A stretch of DNA of 64,000 nt from Flavobacterium sp. LMO8 (GCF_009495755.1 NZ_WIBJ01000027.1:239528-303527); one strand, 5' to 3'; counted from the stretch's first letter, positions 20,290 to 28,990 are shown. The notes: generated by a model not told the origin, from the letters alone. Program-made: numbers and translations.

Positions 20290-20547
20290 ATGAAATTACC
20301 CGTAATAAAACAGTTAACTCAATTTATTGAAGACAACGATCAGGACTATATAATAGAAACTATTGAAGTATTAGAAAATCTATGCGAAGTTTCGTCTCTA
20401 AAAGATGAAGAATTAGATGTAATTGCTGAATTAATTTCTAATATGTATGGTGCTTTAGAAGTAAATCAAGCTATCAAAAATGGAGTTGATAAAAAAACAG
20501 CTTTAAATGATTTTATGAAACGTGTTTTAGGTTCTATTGACAAATAA
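20290..20547 (+). CDS. Small conserved protein, DUF6952-like
   Basis: 85 residues, acidic, all-helical in appearance, no signal or membrane segment. It follows the peroxiredoxin and thioredoxin genes, an arrangement I associate with the Bacteroidota DUF6952 family, but the assignment is from memory. ATG preceded by AAAAATAGAA. Function unknown; a helper of the peroxide-reduction pair is possible. Confidence 0.6.
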   Translation: MKLPVIKQLTQFIEDNDQDYIIETIEVLENLCEVSSLKDEELDVIAELISNMYGALEVNQAIKNGVDKKTALNDFMKRVLGSIDK

Positions 20548-20702
20548 AACACTTTTTTGAAAATGATAAATTAACTAGCTTTATATTGTAAACATAGAGC
20601 TTTTTTCATTTAAACACATAAATCACGTAAAAATTATATGCATTCATAGTAATTTAACAATTTATTTATATATTGCATATTATTAAATTAAAAATAATGT
20701 GT

Positions 20703-22448
20703 ATGAATAAAATTACATCGTTTGCTTTATTTACCTTATTATTGATTTCTTCAATAGGATTTTCTCAAAATGAGAGAATCGAATTCAAACCTAGACCAGC
20801 CGAATTTGAATATTTCGAATATAGAAACGATAGTATTTTCCCTTTAAAAACTCCAATTGTCAATACTTTAAATCGAGTTTTTGAAAGCAAGTTACCATAT
20901 CCTATCATTTTAATTCACGGATTAAATTCGAGTTCGGAAACTTGGAACACATCAACAGATTATTTTGACACACAATATGGCTTTACCTTTGGAGGTCGAT
21001 TCGATTTTTGTTTGAATGCTGATAACAATAATGCTACTACAAATAAAAACTTTTACCCTACGGTAGGTGCTGATATTGCCGCTTTTGAATCACTTACACA
21101 AAACGGTGATTACTATTATGTAAATTTTAATGTAAATCCAAATGGTGTGGTAGGAACAACAGTATTAAGCAACCAAGCTGCTGTAGCGAAACAAGGTGCT
21201 GCTGTTAAAGTAGCTGTTCAAAGAGTATTGGAACTTACAGGGAAAGATAAAGTAATTTTAGTAGGCCATAGTATGGGAGGATTAGCCTCAAGAGAATATA
21301 TCCAAAATTCTTATAATTGGCAAGCAGATAATCAACATCACGTAGCTAAATTATTAACCGTTGGAACTCCTCATGGCGGAAGTAATGCTAGCGATATTGG
21401 ACTAGGCTGGTTTGCTGGAATTCAGACACGTTCTGAGGCAATACGCGATTTAAAAACTACCTATTACTTCAGCAGTGACCAAGGACGTTTTTTATTTGGC
21501 GGTATGGAAGTAAACAATTCGTCAAATATGAACGAACATTTAACTGGTGATGATTTTTACAATTTTGATGTTAACTGTAATGGAGTTATCGGAGAATCAA
21601 TTCAAGGGTTGAACCAAAAACCAATTGATAACTTAATTGATTTTTCTTGTGTCATTGGAAGAATTACGAATGCATTAGGCGGAAACATTACAACCGATGG
21701 TGTTGTGGAAGAGCCTTCATCAAATTTTAATCATTATTATCCGTCTCTTACTTATCCCGCTAAATTATTTTATTTTAATTCCGGATATGATATATTGGAA
21801 AATCATACTGAATTACCTGGATATTACTATCAAATTATGCAAGGTTTAGACGAACCAAATGTTAAAGAACTAGCATACGGAATTCTAACAAACAACAATT
21901 ATATAGGCTATACAACTGTTCAAAATCCAACAGGTGCTGACAATGATTATTTCAAATTCACAATAACTGACAATGTAAATGCAGTAGTTACTATAAATAG
22001 TATTGTAACTTCATCTATGAATGGAACCATATTAAATTCTTCAGGAACGGCTGTTGGCACTTCTCAAAATAATAGTGGAAATACTTTAAGTTTTACAAGA
22101 ACTCTTACGCCTGGAGATTATTTCTTGAGGCTAACGAGTACAAGTCCAACCAGTACAAATTATGAAACTCCATATCAATTTAATATCACTACTACTTTAA
22201 GTAATAATGATACTAGTTTTGAGTCATTTGTATTTTATCCAAATCCAGTTAAAGATGTTTTACATTTAGATAATATCAGTTTAACTAATGTTAGTATTTA
22301 TAGTGTATTAGGACAATTAATTGATACTAAAACTTTTGAAAATGCAACTTCCAATACTTTAGATCTAAGTAATTTAGAAAGCGGAATTTACTTAATTGTA
22401 TTAGAAAACGATTCGCAACAGAAAACTATAAAAGTGGTTAAAGAATAA
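20703..22448 (+). CDS. Secreted lipase/esterase-like alpha/beta hydrolase with T9SS sorting domain
   Basis: About 581 residues. Signal peptide MNKITSFALFTLLLISSIGFSQ; ATG 20697 two codons upstream is the alternative start. Hydrolase domain with oxyanion region ILIHGLNSSSETW and nucleophile elbow VGHSMGGLASREY (about 185-197); a later His in DILENHTELPGYYY may complete the triad. Then a PPC-like beta domain (DNDYFKFTITDN...TPGDYFLRLTS, about 415-490). The C-terminal type A sorting domain begins at FYPNPVKDVLHL and ends in QQKTIKVVKE, so the protein is expected to leave the cell through the type IX system. Confidence 0.85.
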   Translation: MNKITSFALFTLLLISSIGFSQNERIEFKPRPAEFEYFEYRNDSIFPLKTPIVNTLNRVFESKLPYPIILIHGLNSSSETWNTSTDYFDTQYGFTFGGRFDFCLNADNNNATTNKNFYPTVGADIAAFESLTQNGDYYYVNFNVNPNGVVGTTVLSNQAAVAKQGAAVKVAVQRVLELTGKDKVILVGHSMGGLASREYIQNSYNWQADNQHHVAKLLTVGTPHGGSNASDIGLGWFAGIQTRSEAIRDLKTTYYFSSDQGRFLFGGMEVNNSSNMNEHLTGDDFYNFDVNCNGVIGESIQGLNQKPIDNLIDFSCVIGRITNALGGNITTDGVVEEPSSNFNHYYPSLTYPAKLFYFNSGYDILENHTELPGYYYQIMQGLDEPNVKELAYGILTNNNYIGYTTVQNPTGADNDYFKFTITDNVNAVVTINSIVTSSMNGTILNSSGTAVGTSQNNSGNTLSFTRTLTPGDYFLRLTSTSPTSTNYETPYQFNITTTLSNNDTSFESFVFYPNPVKDVLHLDNISLTNVSIYSVLGQLIDTKTFENATSNTLDLSNLESGIYLIVLENDSQQKTIKVVKE

Positions 22449-22452
22449 AACG

Positions 22453-22483
22453 AAAAACGCTCTATTTAAGAGCGTTTTTTTTA
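22453..22483. terminator. Bidirectional terminator
   Basis: AAACGCTCT (22455-22463) / AGAGCGTTT (22469-22477) with A and T runs on both sides, between the convergent lipase and ACR3 genes; it reaches the acr3 stop codon. Confidence 0.85.
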
Positions 22484-23512
22484 TTTAAAATATTTCTTTC
22501 TCAACCAAAATGCCACATTCACTAAAATTATCAAAGCAGGTACTTCCACTAATGGACCAATTACACCTGCAAACGCTTGTCCACTATTAATTCCGAAAAC
22601 TCCAATTGAAACTGCAATAGCTAATTCAAAATTATTACCTGAAGCGGTAAAGGATAAAGCAACCGCATCTCTATAATCAGCTCCAATTTTTTTAGCTACA
22701 AAGAACATTAAGAAAAACATAATTCCGAAGAAAATGACTAATGGAATAGCAATTCTAAACACATCCATTGGTAAATCAACAATCATTTCGCCTTTCAAAC
22801 TGAACATGACAAGAATGGTAAAAAGCAAAGCAATCAACGTAATTGGCGAAACAAAAGGAATGAATTGCTGATTGAAAAACTTATATCCTATATACTTTTT
22901 AATTGCATAACGACTTATTACAGCCATTGCAAAAGGAATTCCTAAATAAATTCCAACCGTTTGAGCGATTTCGGCAATCGTGATATTGAGTTCTAAACCT
23001 TTAATTCCGAATAAAGGTAACATTATTTCTAAATAAAAATAGGCATACAAACTAAAGAAAAACACCTGTAACAAACTATTGATTCCGATTAAACCAGCAG
23101 TTAATTCGCGATTTCCTTCGGCTAATTCATTCCAAACGATTACCATTGCAATACAAGGTGCAATTCCTATGATGATTAATCCCATCATGTATTCTGGATA
23201 GTCTTTCAAAAAGAAAGTCGCCAATAAAAACATTAAAAATGGTCCGACAATCCAAGTGATGAAAAACGAAGCTGATAATAACTTTGGCTTTTCAAACATT
23301 TGTGGCACTTTTGAAAAATCAATTTTAGTTAATGGCGGATACATCATCAAAATCAAGCCAATTGCCAACGGAACATTCGTTGTTCCAGATGAAAATGAAT
23401 TGATAAAATCGGCAGAATTTGGAATAAAATATCCAATTCCTACTCCAATTAACATCGCTAAGAAAATCCATAAAGTTAAATAGCGGTCTAAAAATCCTAA
23501 TCGTTTTTTCAT
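22481..23512 (-). CDS. ACR3 family arsenite efflux transporter
   Basis: 343 residues with ten predicted membrane helices. Marks of ACR3 carriers: IIGIAPCIAMVIVWNELAEGNRELTAG, with the conserved Cys implicated in arsenite binding, and FTASGNNFELAIAVSIGVFGINSGQAFAGVIGPLVEVPALI. It extrudes As(III) (possibly Sb(III)). Last gene of the minus-strand ars operon, 4 bases after the phosphatase/reductase gene. Confidence 0.92.
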   Translation of the reverse strand: MKKRLGFLDRYLTLWIFLAMLIGVGIGYFIPNSADFINSFSSGTTNVPLAIGLILMMYPPLTKIDFSKVPQMFEKPKLLSASFFITWIVGPFLMFLLATFFLKDYPEYMMGLIIIGIAPCIAMVIVWNELAEGNRELTAGLIGINSLLQVFFFSLYAYFYLEIMLPLFGIKGLELNITIAEIAQTVGIYLGIPFAMAVISRYAIKKYIGYKFFNQQFIPFVSPITLIALLFTILVMFSLKGEMIVDLPMDVFRIAIPLVIFFGIMFFLMFFVAKKIGADYRDAVALSFTASGNNFELAIAVSIGVFGINSGQAFAGVIGPLVEVPALIILVNVAFWLRKKYFK

Positions 23513-23516
23513 ATTC

Positions 23517-24125
23517 TTATTTTATTTGTGAAAACACAAAATACATTTCACTTACAATTTGCAAACTACGTTCTGCGTATTTTTCGTTCATTACATCGGT
23601 TCCATCAAAGGCTTTTGGATCGTCGTATTTGATTGGAAATCTAGCTTCTGCACCAAAAACCATTGGACAACCTTCGTCGGCATTATTACAAGTCATGATC
23701 GCTCCAAAGTTAGTTTTCGGATTAAAATCATCAAAATACGCTTTTGAAAAACAAATAATTGGATGTTGATTGTCATCGAATTTTATTGCGTAAACTGGAT
23801 TTTCAGCTTCACTTAATTTTTGAATTTGAAATCCTTGATTTACTAACGTTTCGCCTACTTTTGGAAACATAGCAGTAGCTTCTGTTCCACCAGAATAGCA
23901 AAATACATTCTTGATTCCGAATTGAAATGCCATCGTTTGCGCCCAAATTTGAGACAAATGACTTCTTCTGGAATTGTGCGTACAAATGAAATTCAATCGA
24001 ATTTCTTCGTTGGCATTGACTTTGTTTTGAATGTAATCAGCTAATGGTTTTAAAACTTCTTTTCGTTCTTCTGAAACTGAAATATTCTTGATAATTTCGA
24101 TGGTTCTTGATAAATTTTCTAACAT
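23517..24125 (-). CDS. Arsenate reductase-like LMW protein tyrosine phosphatase
   Basis: 202 residues from ATG 24125. Catalytic P-loop FICTHNSRRSHLSQIWA (about 45-61), a Cys-x5-Arg loop of the LMW-PTP/ArsC type, and later Cys residues IMTCNNADEGCPMV that could supply resolving thiols. In arsenic operons such enzymes reduce arsenate to arsenite, which the adjacent ACR3 then exports. The ATG lies one base after the stop of the methyltransferase gene. Confidence 0.85.
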   Translation of the reverse strand: MLENLSRTIEIIKNISVSEERKEVLKPLADYIQNKVNANEEIRLNFICTHNSRRSHLSQIWAQTMAFQFGIKNVFCYSGGTEATAMFPKVGETLVNQGFQIQKLSEAENPVYAIKFDDNQHPIICFSKAYFDDFNPKTNFGAIMTCNNADEGCPMVFGAEARFPIKYDDPKAFDGTDVMNEKYAERSLQIVSEMYFVFSQIK

Positions 24126-24126
24126 A

Positions 24127-24741
24127 TTATCTCTTTTTATAATGACAAAAAATGAAATTCTGAACGGTATCAAAAGGTGTCTCGTGGTCTTCGGTAAAGC
24201 AATTTTCTAATTCGAAATCTTCGCTAAAAACTGCTTCCATTTTTTCAACCGAATATTGTGTTATTGGTAAACCACTACATTTTAAAGGACCGTCTTCCGA
24301 GAAAGTTCCGATGATTAAATGCGCATTTTGATTGATGTTTGCAACAACATTATTTCTATATTGCTCGATATCAATTGCTTCAGTAAAAAAATGAAAAGAA
24401 GCTCTATCGTGCCAAACATCAAATTTTTCATCTGATTGAAAATGCAAACTATCGGAAACTATAAAAGTGACATTCTTAGCTTTATCTCCTAACCGATTTT
24501 TAGCACGCTCAATAGCAGCAGCTGAAATATCTAACAAGAATAAATTTGTGTAACCTAAATCCAACAAACTATCGATTAAATAGCTGTCACCTCCTCCAAT
24601 ATCAATGATTTTGGCCTCTTTAGCTACTTTACAAGCTTGAATTAATTGAATTGAAGTCTTCGGTTCGTTTTGATACCAACTTACTTCGTTTTCTGCTTTT
24701 GTTGTAAAAACAGTTTCCCAATGTTGTTTTTTTTCTGACAT
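24127..24741 (-). CDS. Class I SAM-dependent methyltransferase in ars operon
   Basis: 204 residues. SAM-binding motif I IIDIGGGDSYLIDSLLDLG (about 43-61), DISAAAIERAKNRL, and WHDRASFHFF. It lacks the length and Cys pattern of ArsM (arsenite methyltransferase); only two Cys in the C-terminal half stand out (LKCSGL, ENCF). Position inside the ars operon suggests a metalloid or small-molecule substrate, but the reaction is unproven. Confidence 0.75.
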   Translation of the reverse strand: MSEKKQHWETVFTTKAENEVSWYQNEPKTSIQLIQACKVAKEAKIIDIGGGDSYLIDSLLDLGYTNLFLLDISAAAIERAKNRLGDKAKNVTFIVSDSLHFQSDEKFDVWHDRASFHFFTEAIDIEQYRNNVVANINQNAHLIIGTFSEDGPLKCSGLPITQYSVEKMEAVFSEDFELENCFTEDHETPFDTVQNFIFCHYKKR

Positions 24742-24743
24742 AT

Positions 24744-24782
24744 TTAATTGAGTAATTAGTGAAAAGTAATTAGTGAATAGCT
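24744..24782. repeat. Direct repeat GAGTAATTAGTGAA-type
   Basis: GAGTAATTAGTGAAAAGTAATTAGTGAATAG: AGTAATTAGTGAA occurs twice, 15 bases apart, in the gap upstream of the methyltransferase start. Confidence 0.5.
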
Positions 24783-24799
24783 ACTTTTAGAATAAAAAA

Positions 24800-25276
24800 T
24801 TAACAACAACCTGAATCTGGTGAACAACAAGATGTTTCTTTTGGTTTCCACTCTCCTATTTTAACTTTCATTTTTTCTGGTGGAATGCCGCAGTTGTCTT
24901 TTGCTAAACAATCGGTCAATTTTGACTTTAATTGGAAATTAGTTCCGTCAAAATCTAAACTGAATTTTCCGATGGTTTCTTTCATTTGATATTCGACTTC
25001 AATTTCTAAATCTGGAATTTGAAGTTTTTGCTCAGATAATTCAATAATATGTACCAATTTTTCAGGATGTAATCTATGATCATAATCATTGGCTTCCCAA
25101 AGTTGAAAATTCGCTACTTCTTCTGTACGAACAACTCCACCGCAATCGATGAAATGTTTAGTGATTTTACCAACTTCGGTTACATGAAAATGATTTGGTA
25201 CTAAATCGCCATTTGGCAATTGAAAAGCTATTTGAGAAAGCTTTTTTAATTCGGATTTGATTTCTGATAGTTTCAT
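24800..25276 (-). CDS. DUF6428-like protein with Cys-rich tail
   Basis: 158 residues, no signal peptide. Conserved body (NHFHVTEVGKITKHFIDCGG, LWEANDYDHRLHPEKL) seen in small proteins of Bacteroidota arsenic operons, recalled as DUF6428. The last residues, SCCSPDSGCC, hold four Cys in two vicinal pairs, an arrangement suited to binding As(III) or another soft metal; DCLAKDNCG adds more Cys. Possibly an arsenic-binding or chaperone-like protein (inference). Lies between arsR and the methyltransferase. Confidence 0.7.
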   Translation of the reverse strand: MKLSEIKSELKKLSQIAFQLPNGDLVPNHFHVTEVGKITKHFIDCGGVVRTEEVANFQLWEANDYDHRLHPEKLVHIIELSEQKLQIPDLEIEVEYQMKETIGKFSLDFDGTNFQLKSKLTDCLAKDNCGIPPEKMKVKIGEWKPKETSCCSPDSGCC

Positions 25277-25323
25277 TTTTTTTTGTTTTAAGATTGTAGA
25301 ATTAAGTATTAAGACTAAAGTTC

Positions 25324-25346
25324 CTTCGACTTCGCTCAGGGTGACA
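25324..25346. repeat. CTTCGAC...GCTCAGGGTGACA interspersed repeat
   Basis: CTTCGACTTCGCTCAGGG followed by TGACA, a variant of the copy at 25773-25794. Of a type common between genes in Flavobacterium-like genomes. Confidence 0.65.
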
Positions 25347-25354
25347 ACCGAAAA

Positions 25355-25678
25355 TTAGCAACATTTATTTTTTAGCTTATGACGAATCATACCAAAGTGA
25401 TTTTCTATTTTATCAATAGTATCTGGATTAATACAATAACAGATTGCAGTTCCTTCGATAGTTCCTTTGATGATATTAGCGTTTTTTAATTCTTTTAGAT
25501 GTTGCGAAATCGTAGGTTGCGCTAATGGTAATTCGTTTACAATATCGCTACAAATACAAGTATCAACAGTCAATAGATAATCCACAATTGCAATTCGAGC
25601 CGGATGTGACAAGGCTTTGAATAATGTTGCCATTTCGTTTTGTTCCATTGAAAAGGATTCTGATTTAGATGCTCCCAT
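25355..25678 (-). CDS. arsR: ArsR family transcriptional repressor
   Basis: 107 residues. Winged helix-turn-helix of the ArsR/SmtB type: ALSHPARIAIVDYLL, then LAQPTISQHLKELKNANII as recognition helix. Cys residues CIC (about 46-48) stand just before the recognition region where As(III) is sensed in ArsR proteins; the C-terminal KNKCC may also bind. Expected to repress the ars operon that starts with it. ATG 25678; a palindromic operator candidate lies 17-28 bases upstream. Confidence 0.92.
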   Translation of the reverse strand: MGASKSESFSMEQNEMATLFKALSHPARIAIVDYLLTVDTCICSDIVNELPLAQPTISQHLKELKNANIIKGTIEGTAICYCINPDTIDKIENHFGMIRHKLKNKCC

Positions 25679-25694
25679 AATTTTATAAATTATT

Positions 25695-25723
25695 ATATTG
25701 CAATATTACGATAAACAAATATA
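25695..25723 (-). promoter_or_regulatory. ars promoter -7 box and ArsR operator candidate
   Basis: TATATTTG (complement of 25716-25723) matches TAnnTTTG; no clear -33 TTG. Just downstream is the perfect 12-bp palindrome ATATTGCAATAT (25695-25706), in the right place for a repressor to block transcription of arsR and the following genes. Confidence 0.55.
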
Positions 25724-25736
25724 ATACACAATAAAA

Positions 25737-25760
25737 AATCCCGAAATTTCTTTCGGGATT
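25737..25760 (-). terminator. rpsA terminator
   Basis: AATCCCGAAA (25737-25746) / TTTCGGGATT (25751-25760), followed in the minus direction by a T run. Separates rpsA from the arsR promoter. Confidence 0.85.
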
Positions 25761-25772
25761 AGTTTTATAACA

Positions 25773-25794
25773 CTTCGACAAGCTCAGTGTGACA
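25773..25794. repeat. CTTCGACAAGCTCAGTGTGACA interspersed repeat
   Basis: Second copy, same orientation as 25324-25346; the pair brackets arsR and its promoter. Confidence 0.65.
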
Positions 25795-25805
25795 AAAAAG
25801 TGAGA

Positions 25806-27572
25806 TTATTTACCTCCTTTTTCCATTTTAGCTTTTAATTCAGCAAGAATATCGTTGTTATCACCTAATGTAGATGTCTGAGCTGTATTATTTGATGTAG
25901 TTTCAACTGCAGTTTTAACGTTTTTCTCTTCTTCTTCTCTGAAGATAGCTGTATGAGAAGCTACTACTCTTTTGAATTCTTTATTGAACTCAATAACTTT
26001 GAAGTCAGCAGTATCTCCTTTTTTCAATTTTTTACCGTCTTCTTTTTCTAAGTGACGTGTAGGAATGAAAGCAACGATATCATCACCAAATTCTACAGTA
26101 GCTCCTTTGTCAACGATTTCAGAAATTGCTCCGTTGTGGATTGTTCCAACAGCGAATGCATCTTCATATTTATCCCATGGATTAGCAGTAGTTTGTTTGT
26201 GACCTAAAGATAATTTACGTCCTTCAACATCTAATTCTAACACAACAACGTCTAATTTTTCACCAACGTTAACAAATTCAGATGGGTGTTTGATTTTCTT
26301 AGTCCAAGATAAATCTGAAATATATACTAAACCGTCGATACCTTCTTCTAACTCTACGAAAATTCCGAAGTTAGTAAAGTTTCTAACAATTCCAGTGTGT
26401 TTAGAACCTACTGGGTATTTAGCCGTGATATCAGTCCATGGATCTTGCGTCATTTGTTTGATACCTAAAGACATTTTTCTTTCGTCTCTGTCTAAAGTTA
26501 AAACAACTGCTTCAACTACATCACCAATTTTCATAAAATCTTGAGCACTTCTTAAGTGAGTTGACCAAGACATTTCAGAAACGTGGATTAAACCTTCTAC
26601 ACCTTCAGCAACTTCGATGAAAGCACCGTAATCAGCTAAAACAACAACTTTTCCTTTAACTTTATCACCAACTTTTAATTCAGTTCCTAAAGCATCCCAA
26701 GGATGAGCATTTAATTGTTTTAAACCTAATTGGATTCTTGTTTTCTCATCATCGAAATCAAGGATTACAACGTTTAATTTTTGGTCTAATTCAAGAACTT
26801 CGCTTGGGTGATTAATTCTTGACCAAGATAAGTCTGTAATATGGATTAATCCATCTACACCACCTAAATCAATAAACACACCATAAGAAGTAATGTTTTT
26901 AACAACACCTTCTAATACTTGTCCTTTTTCTAATTGACCAATGATTTCTTTTTTCTGTACTTCAATATCAGCTTCAATAAGAGCTTTGTGAGATACTACT
27001 ACGTTTTTGAATTCGTGGTTGATTTTCACAACTTTAAATTCCATAGTTTTGTTCACATATTGATCGTAATCACGGATAGGTTTCACATCAATTTGTGATC
27101 CTGGTAAGAATGCTTCAATTCCAAAAACATCTACAATCATACCACCTTTAGTTCTACATTTAACGAAACCGTTAACGATTTCTCCTGTTTCGTTAGCAGA
27201 AATAACTCTATCCCATGCTTTGATAGTTCTAGCTTTTCTGTGAGATAATACTAACTGACCTGTTTTGTCTTCACGAACGTCGATTAATACTTCTACTTTA
27301 TCACCAACTTTTAAGTTAGGATTGTAACGGAATTCGTTTAAAGAAATAACACCTTCAGATTTAGCGTTGATATCAACGATTGCGTCTCTTTCAGTAATTC
27401 TAACTACAACTCCTTCTACAACTTCTTCTTGATCAGTAGCGATGAATGTTTTAGTTACTAATTCTTCGAATTCTTGTAAGTTTTTTTCATCTACTGGATC
27501 AATTCCTTCTTGGAAGTTATGCCAGTTAAAATTCGCTAAAAACTCTTCTTGTGTTTTGTTAATTTCAGACAT
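25806..27572 (-). CDS. rpsA: 30S ribosomal protein S1
   Basis: 588 residues with six S1-type OB folds in tandem; the clearest repeats are EGVVKNITSYGVFIDLGGVDGLIH, GKVVVLADYGAFIEVAEGVEGLIH and GIVRNFTNFGIFVELEEGIDGLVY, each ending in a basic LGxKQ/SHK strand. S1 binds mRNA and unfolds it on the small subunit. The last ~40 residues are a low-complexity Thr/Asn/Glu tail. Own promoter about 120 bases upstream with a structured leader, and own terminator. Confidence 0.96.
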   Translation of the reverse strand: MSEINKTQEEFLANFNWHNFQEGIDPVDEKNLQEFEELVTKTFIATDQEEVVEGVVVRITERDAIVDINAKSEGVISLNEFRYNPNLKVGDKVEVLIDVREDKTGQLVLSHRKARTIKAWDRVISANETGEIVNGFVKCRTKGGMIVDVFGIEAFLPGSQIDVKPIRDYDQYVNKTMEFKVVKINHEFKNVVVSHKALIEADIEVQKKEIIGQLEKGQVLEGVVKNITSYGVFIDLGGVDGLIHITDLSWSRINHPSEVLELDQKLNVVILDFDDEKTRIQLGLKQLNAHPWDALGTELKVGDKVKGKVVVLADYGAFIEVAEGVEGLIHVSEMSWSTHLRSAQDFMKIGDVVEAVVLTLDRDERKMSLGIKQMTQDPWTDITAKYPVGSKHTGIVRNFTNFGIFVELEEGIDGLVYISDLSWTKKIKHPSEFVNVGEKLDVVVLELDVEGRKLSLGHKQTTANPWDKYEDAFAVGTIHNGAISEIVDKGATVEFGDDIVAFIPTRHLEKEDGKKLKKGDTADFKVIEFNKEFKRVVASHTAIFREEEEKNVKTAVETTSNNTAQTSTLGDNNDILAELKAKMEKGGK

Positions 27573-27603
27573 GCTGATTAAAAAATTTGTATGCCGTGTC
27601 TCC

Positions 27604-27674
27604 AGCGTTTCTTAATGCGAATAGAAAACAACAGCAGTGTTTTACATAAATGATTGATACCTAATGGAAACGCT
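27604..27674 (-). promoter_or_regulatory. Structured rpsA leader
   Basis: Between the promoter and the rpsA start, AGCGTTTC (27604-27611) can pair with GAAACGCT (27667-27674), and inside it AAAACA (27625-27630) with TGTTTT (27638-27643). A two-level hairpin in the mRNA leader is therefore possible, a place for S1 autoregulation. Confidence 0.4.
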
Positions 27675-27691
27675 ATCCGCCAAAAGGTGCG

Positions 27692-27722
27692 CAAAATTAC
27701 AACTATATTTTTGATTTACAAA
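27692..27722 (-). promoter_or_regulatory. rpsA promoter
   Basis: On the minus strand TTTG (complement of 27719-27722), 19-nt spacer, TAATTTTG (complement of 27692-27699): an exact fit to the Bacteroidota consensus. Transcription should start near 27685. Confidence 0.75.
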
Positions 27723-27767
27723 ACTTAAAAACCATGTTTTTATAACTATTCTAACATTTATTTATGT

Positions 27768-27797
27768 TTTGTAACTGATTTATTTTAAATACATTTG
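27768..27797 (+). promoter_or_regulatory. Promoter of TlpA-like lipoprotein gene
   Basis: TTTG at 27768-27771, 18-nt spacer, TACATTTG at 27790-27797, 20 bases before the ATG at 27818. Confidence 0.7.
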
Positions 27798-27817
27798 CGA
27801 AAATTAAATTTAATAAA

Positions 27818-28942
27818 ATGAAAAAAATAGTATTTATACTTACAGCAGCTATATTAACTATCGCTTGTAATAATTTAAACAATAACGAATATCTTTTGTC
27901 TGGAATCGCTAATGGAGTTGAAAACGGTAAGAAAGTTTATATTGAAATTCAAACTAATAATGGGCAAAAAAGCATTGATACAGGTGTAATTGAAAATGGT
28001 AAATTTGAATTGAAGGGAAAAGTTATTGACAAAGATTTAGGATTTCTTCGAATTGAAAACGAAAAATTTTCAATTCCATTTATTTTAGAGAATGGAACTA
28101 TAAATTTTACAATTTTTATTGATTCAATACAGAACAACAAAATCGGGGGCACTTTAAACAATGATAAATTTCAAGAATTTAACGATAAATCTTTAGTTAT
28201 TGTAAAGAAAAGAAATAATTATGAAAAAAATAATTTAGCAAGAATGAATGCTGCTAAAAAAAATAATGATACCGCAACAGTAAATATGCTTATTAAAGAA
28301 CACGGTAGTTTTCAGAATGAAATGAATAATATATCAAAAAACTTTATCAAAGAAAATCCTAATGCATTTTTGTCATTATTATTACTTGAAAATCTCTTAA
28401 TGAGACAATATCTAACTACAAATGAAATAATGGCTTTTTTTGAAAGTCTAAGTCTAGAATTAAAACAATCTAAAAAAGGAAAAGAAATTAAAGAAAACCT
28501 AATAGGCTTATCTGATATTTCAGTTGGAAAACAAGCACCAAACTTCTCTGCTACATCTCCTGACGGGAAATCAATTTCTTTAAAAGAATCTTTAGGAAAA
28601 GTTACGATTATTGATTTTTGGGCTTCTTGGTGTGGACCATGTAGAAAAGAAAATCCAAGTGTTGTAGCTTTATACAATGAATTTCATGCGCAAGGATTAA
28701 ATATTATTGGAGTTTCTTTAGATAAAGACGCAACAAAATGGAAAGAAGCTATTGTAAAAGATAAATTAACTTGGTCACATGTATCAAATCTTAAATTTTG
28801 GGATGAACCAATTGCAAAACAATACAACGTGCAATCAATTCCAGCAACTTTTATTTTAGATGCTAAAGGAAATATTGTTGCAAAAGATCTTAGAGGTGAT
28901 GCCTTAAAAGTAAAAGTAAAAGAACTTTTAGGAGTTAAATAA
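27818..28942 (+). CDS. TlpA/ResA-like thioredoxin lipoprotein with DUF4369 domain
   Basis: 374 residues. Lipoprotein signal MKKIVFILTAAILTIAC; N-terminal DUF4369-like beta domain (about 24-120: LSGIANGVENGKKVYIEI); helical linker; C-terminal thioredoxin domain with WASWCGPCRKENP (about 267-279) and cis-Pro in VQSIPATFIL. A periplasmic thiol reductant/oxidoreductase tethered to a membrane. Common in Bacteroidota, often several per genome; DsbD in this window could keep it reduced. Confidence 0.88.
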   Translation: MKKIVFILTAAILTIACNNLNNNEYLLSGIANGVENGKKVYIEIQTNNGQKSIDTGVIENGKFELKGKVIDKDLGFLRIENEKFSIPFILENGTINFTIFIDSIQNNKIGGTLNNDKFQEFNDKSLVIVKKRNNYEKNNLARMNAAKKNNDTATVNMLIKEHGSFQNEMNNISKNFIKENPNAFLSLLLLENLLMRQYLTTNEIMAFFESLSLELKQSKKGKEIKENLIGLSDISVGKQAPNFSATSPDGKSISLKESLGKVTIIDFWASWCGPCRKENPSVVALYNEFHAQGLNIIGVSLDKDATKWKEAIVKDKLTWSHVSNLKFWDEPIAKQYNVQSIPATFILDAKGNIVAKDLRGDALKVKVKELLGVK

Positions 28943-28968
28943 TCCCAACACAAAATATATTTTAAAAA

Positions 28969-28990
28969 ATCTTCTTCGGAAGATTTTTTT
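28969..28990 (+). terminator. Terminator with TTCG tetraloop
   Basis: ATCTTC (28969-28974), loop TTCG, GAAGAT (28979-28984), then TTTTTT. The stable UUCG loop makes this a strong terminator. Confidence 0.88.
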
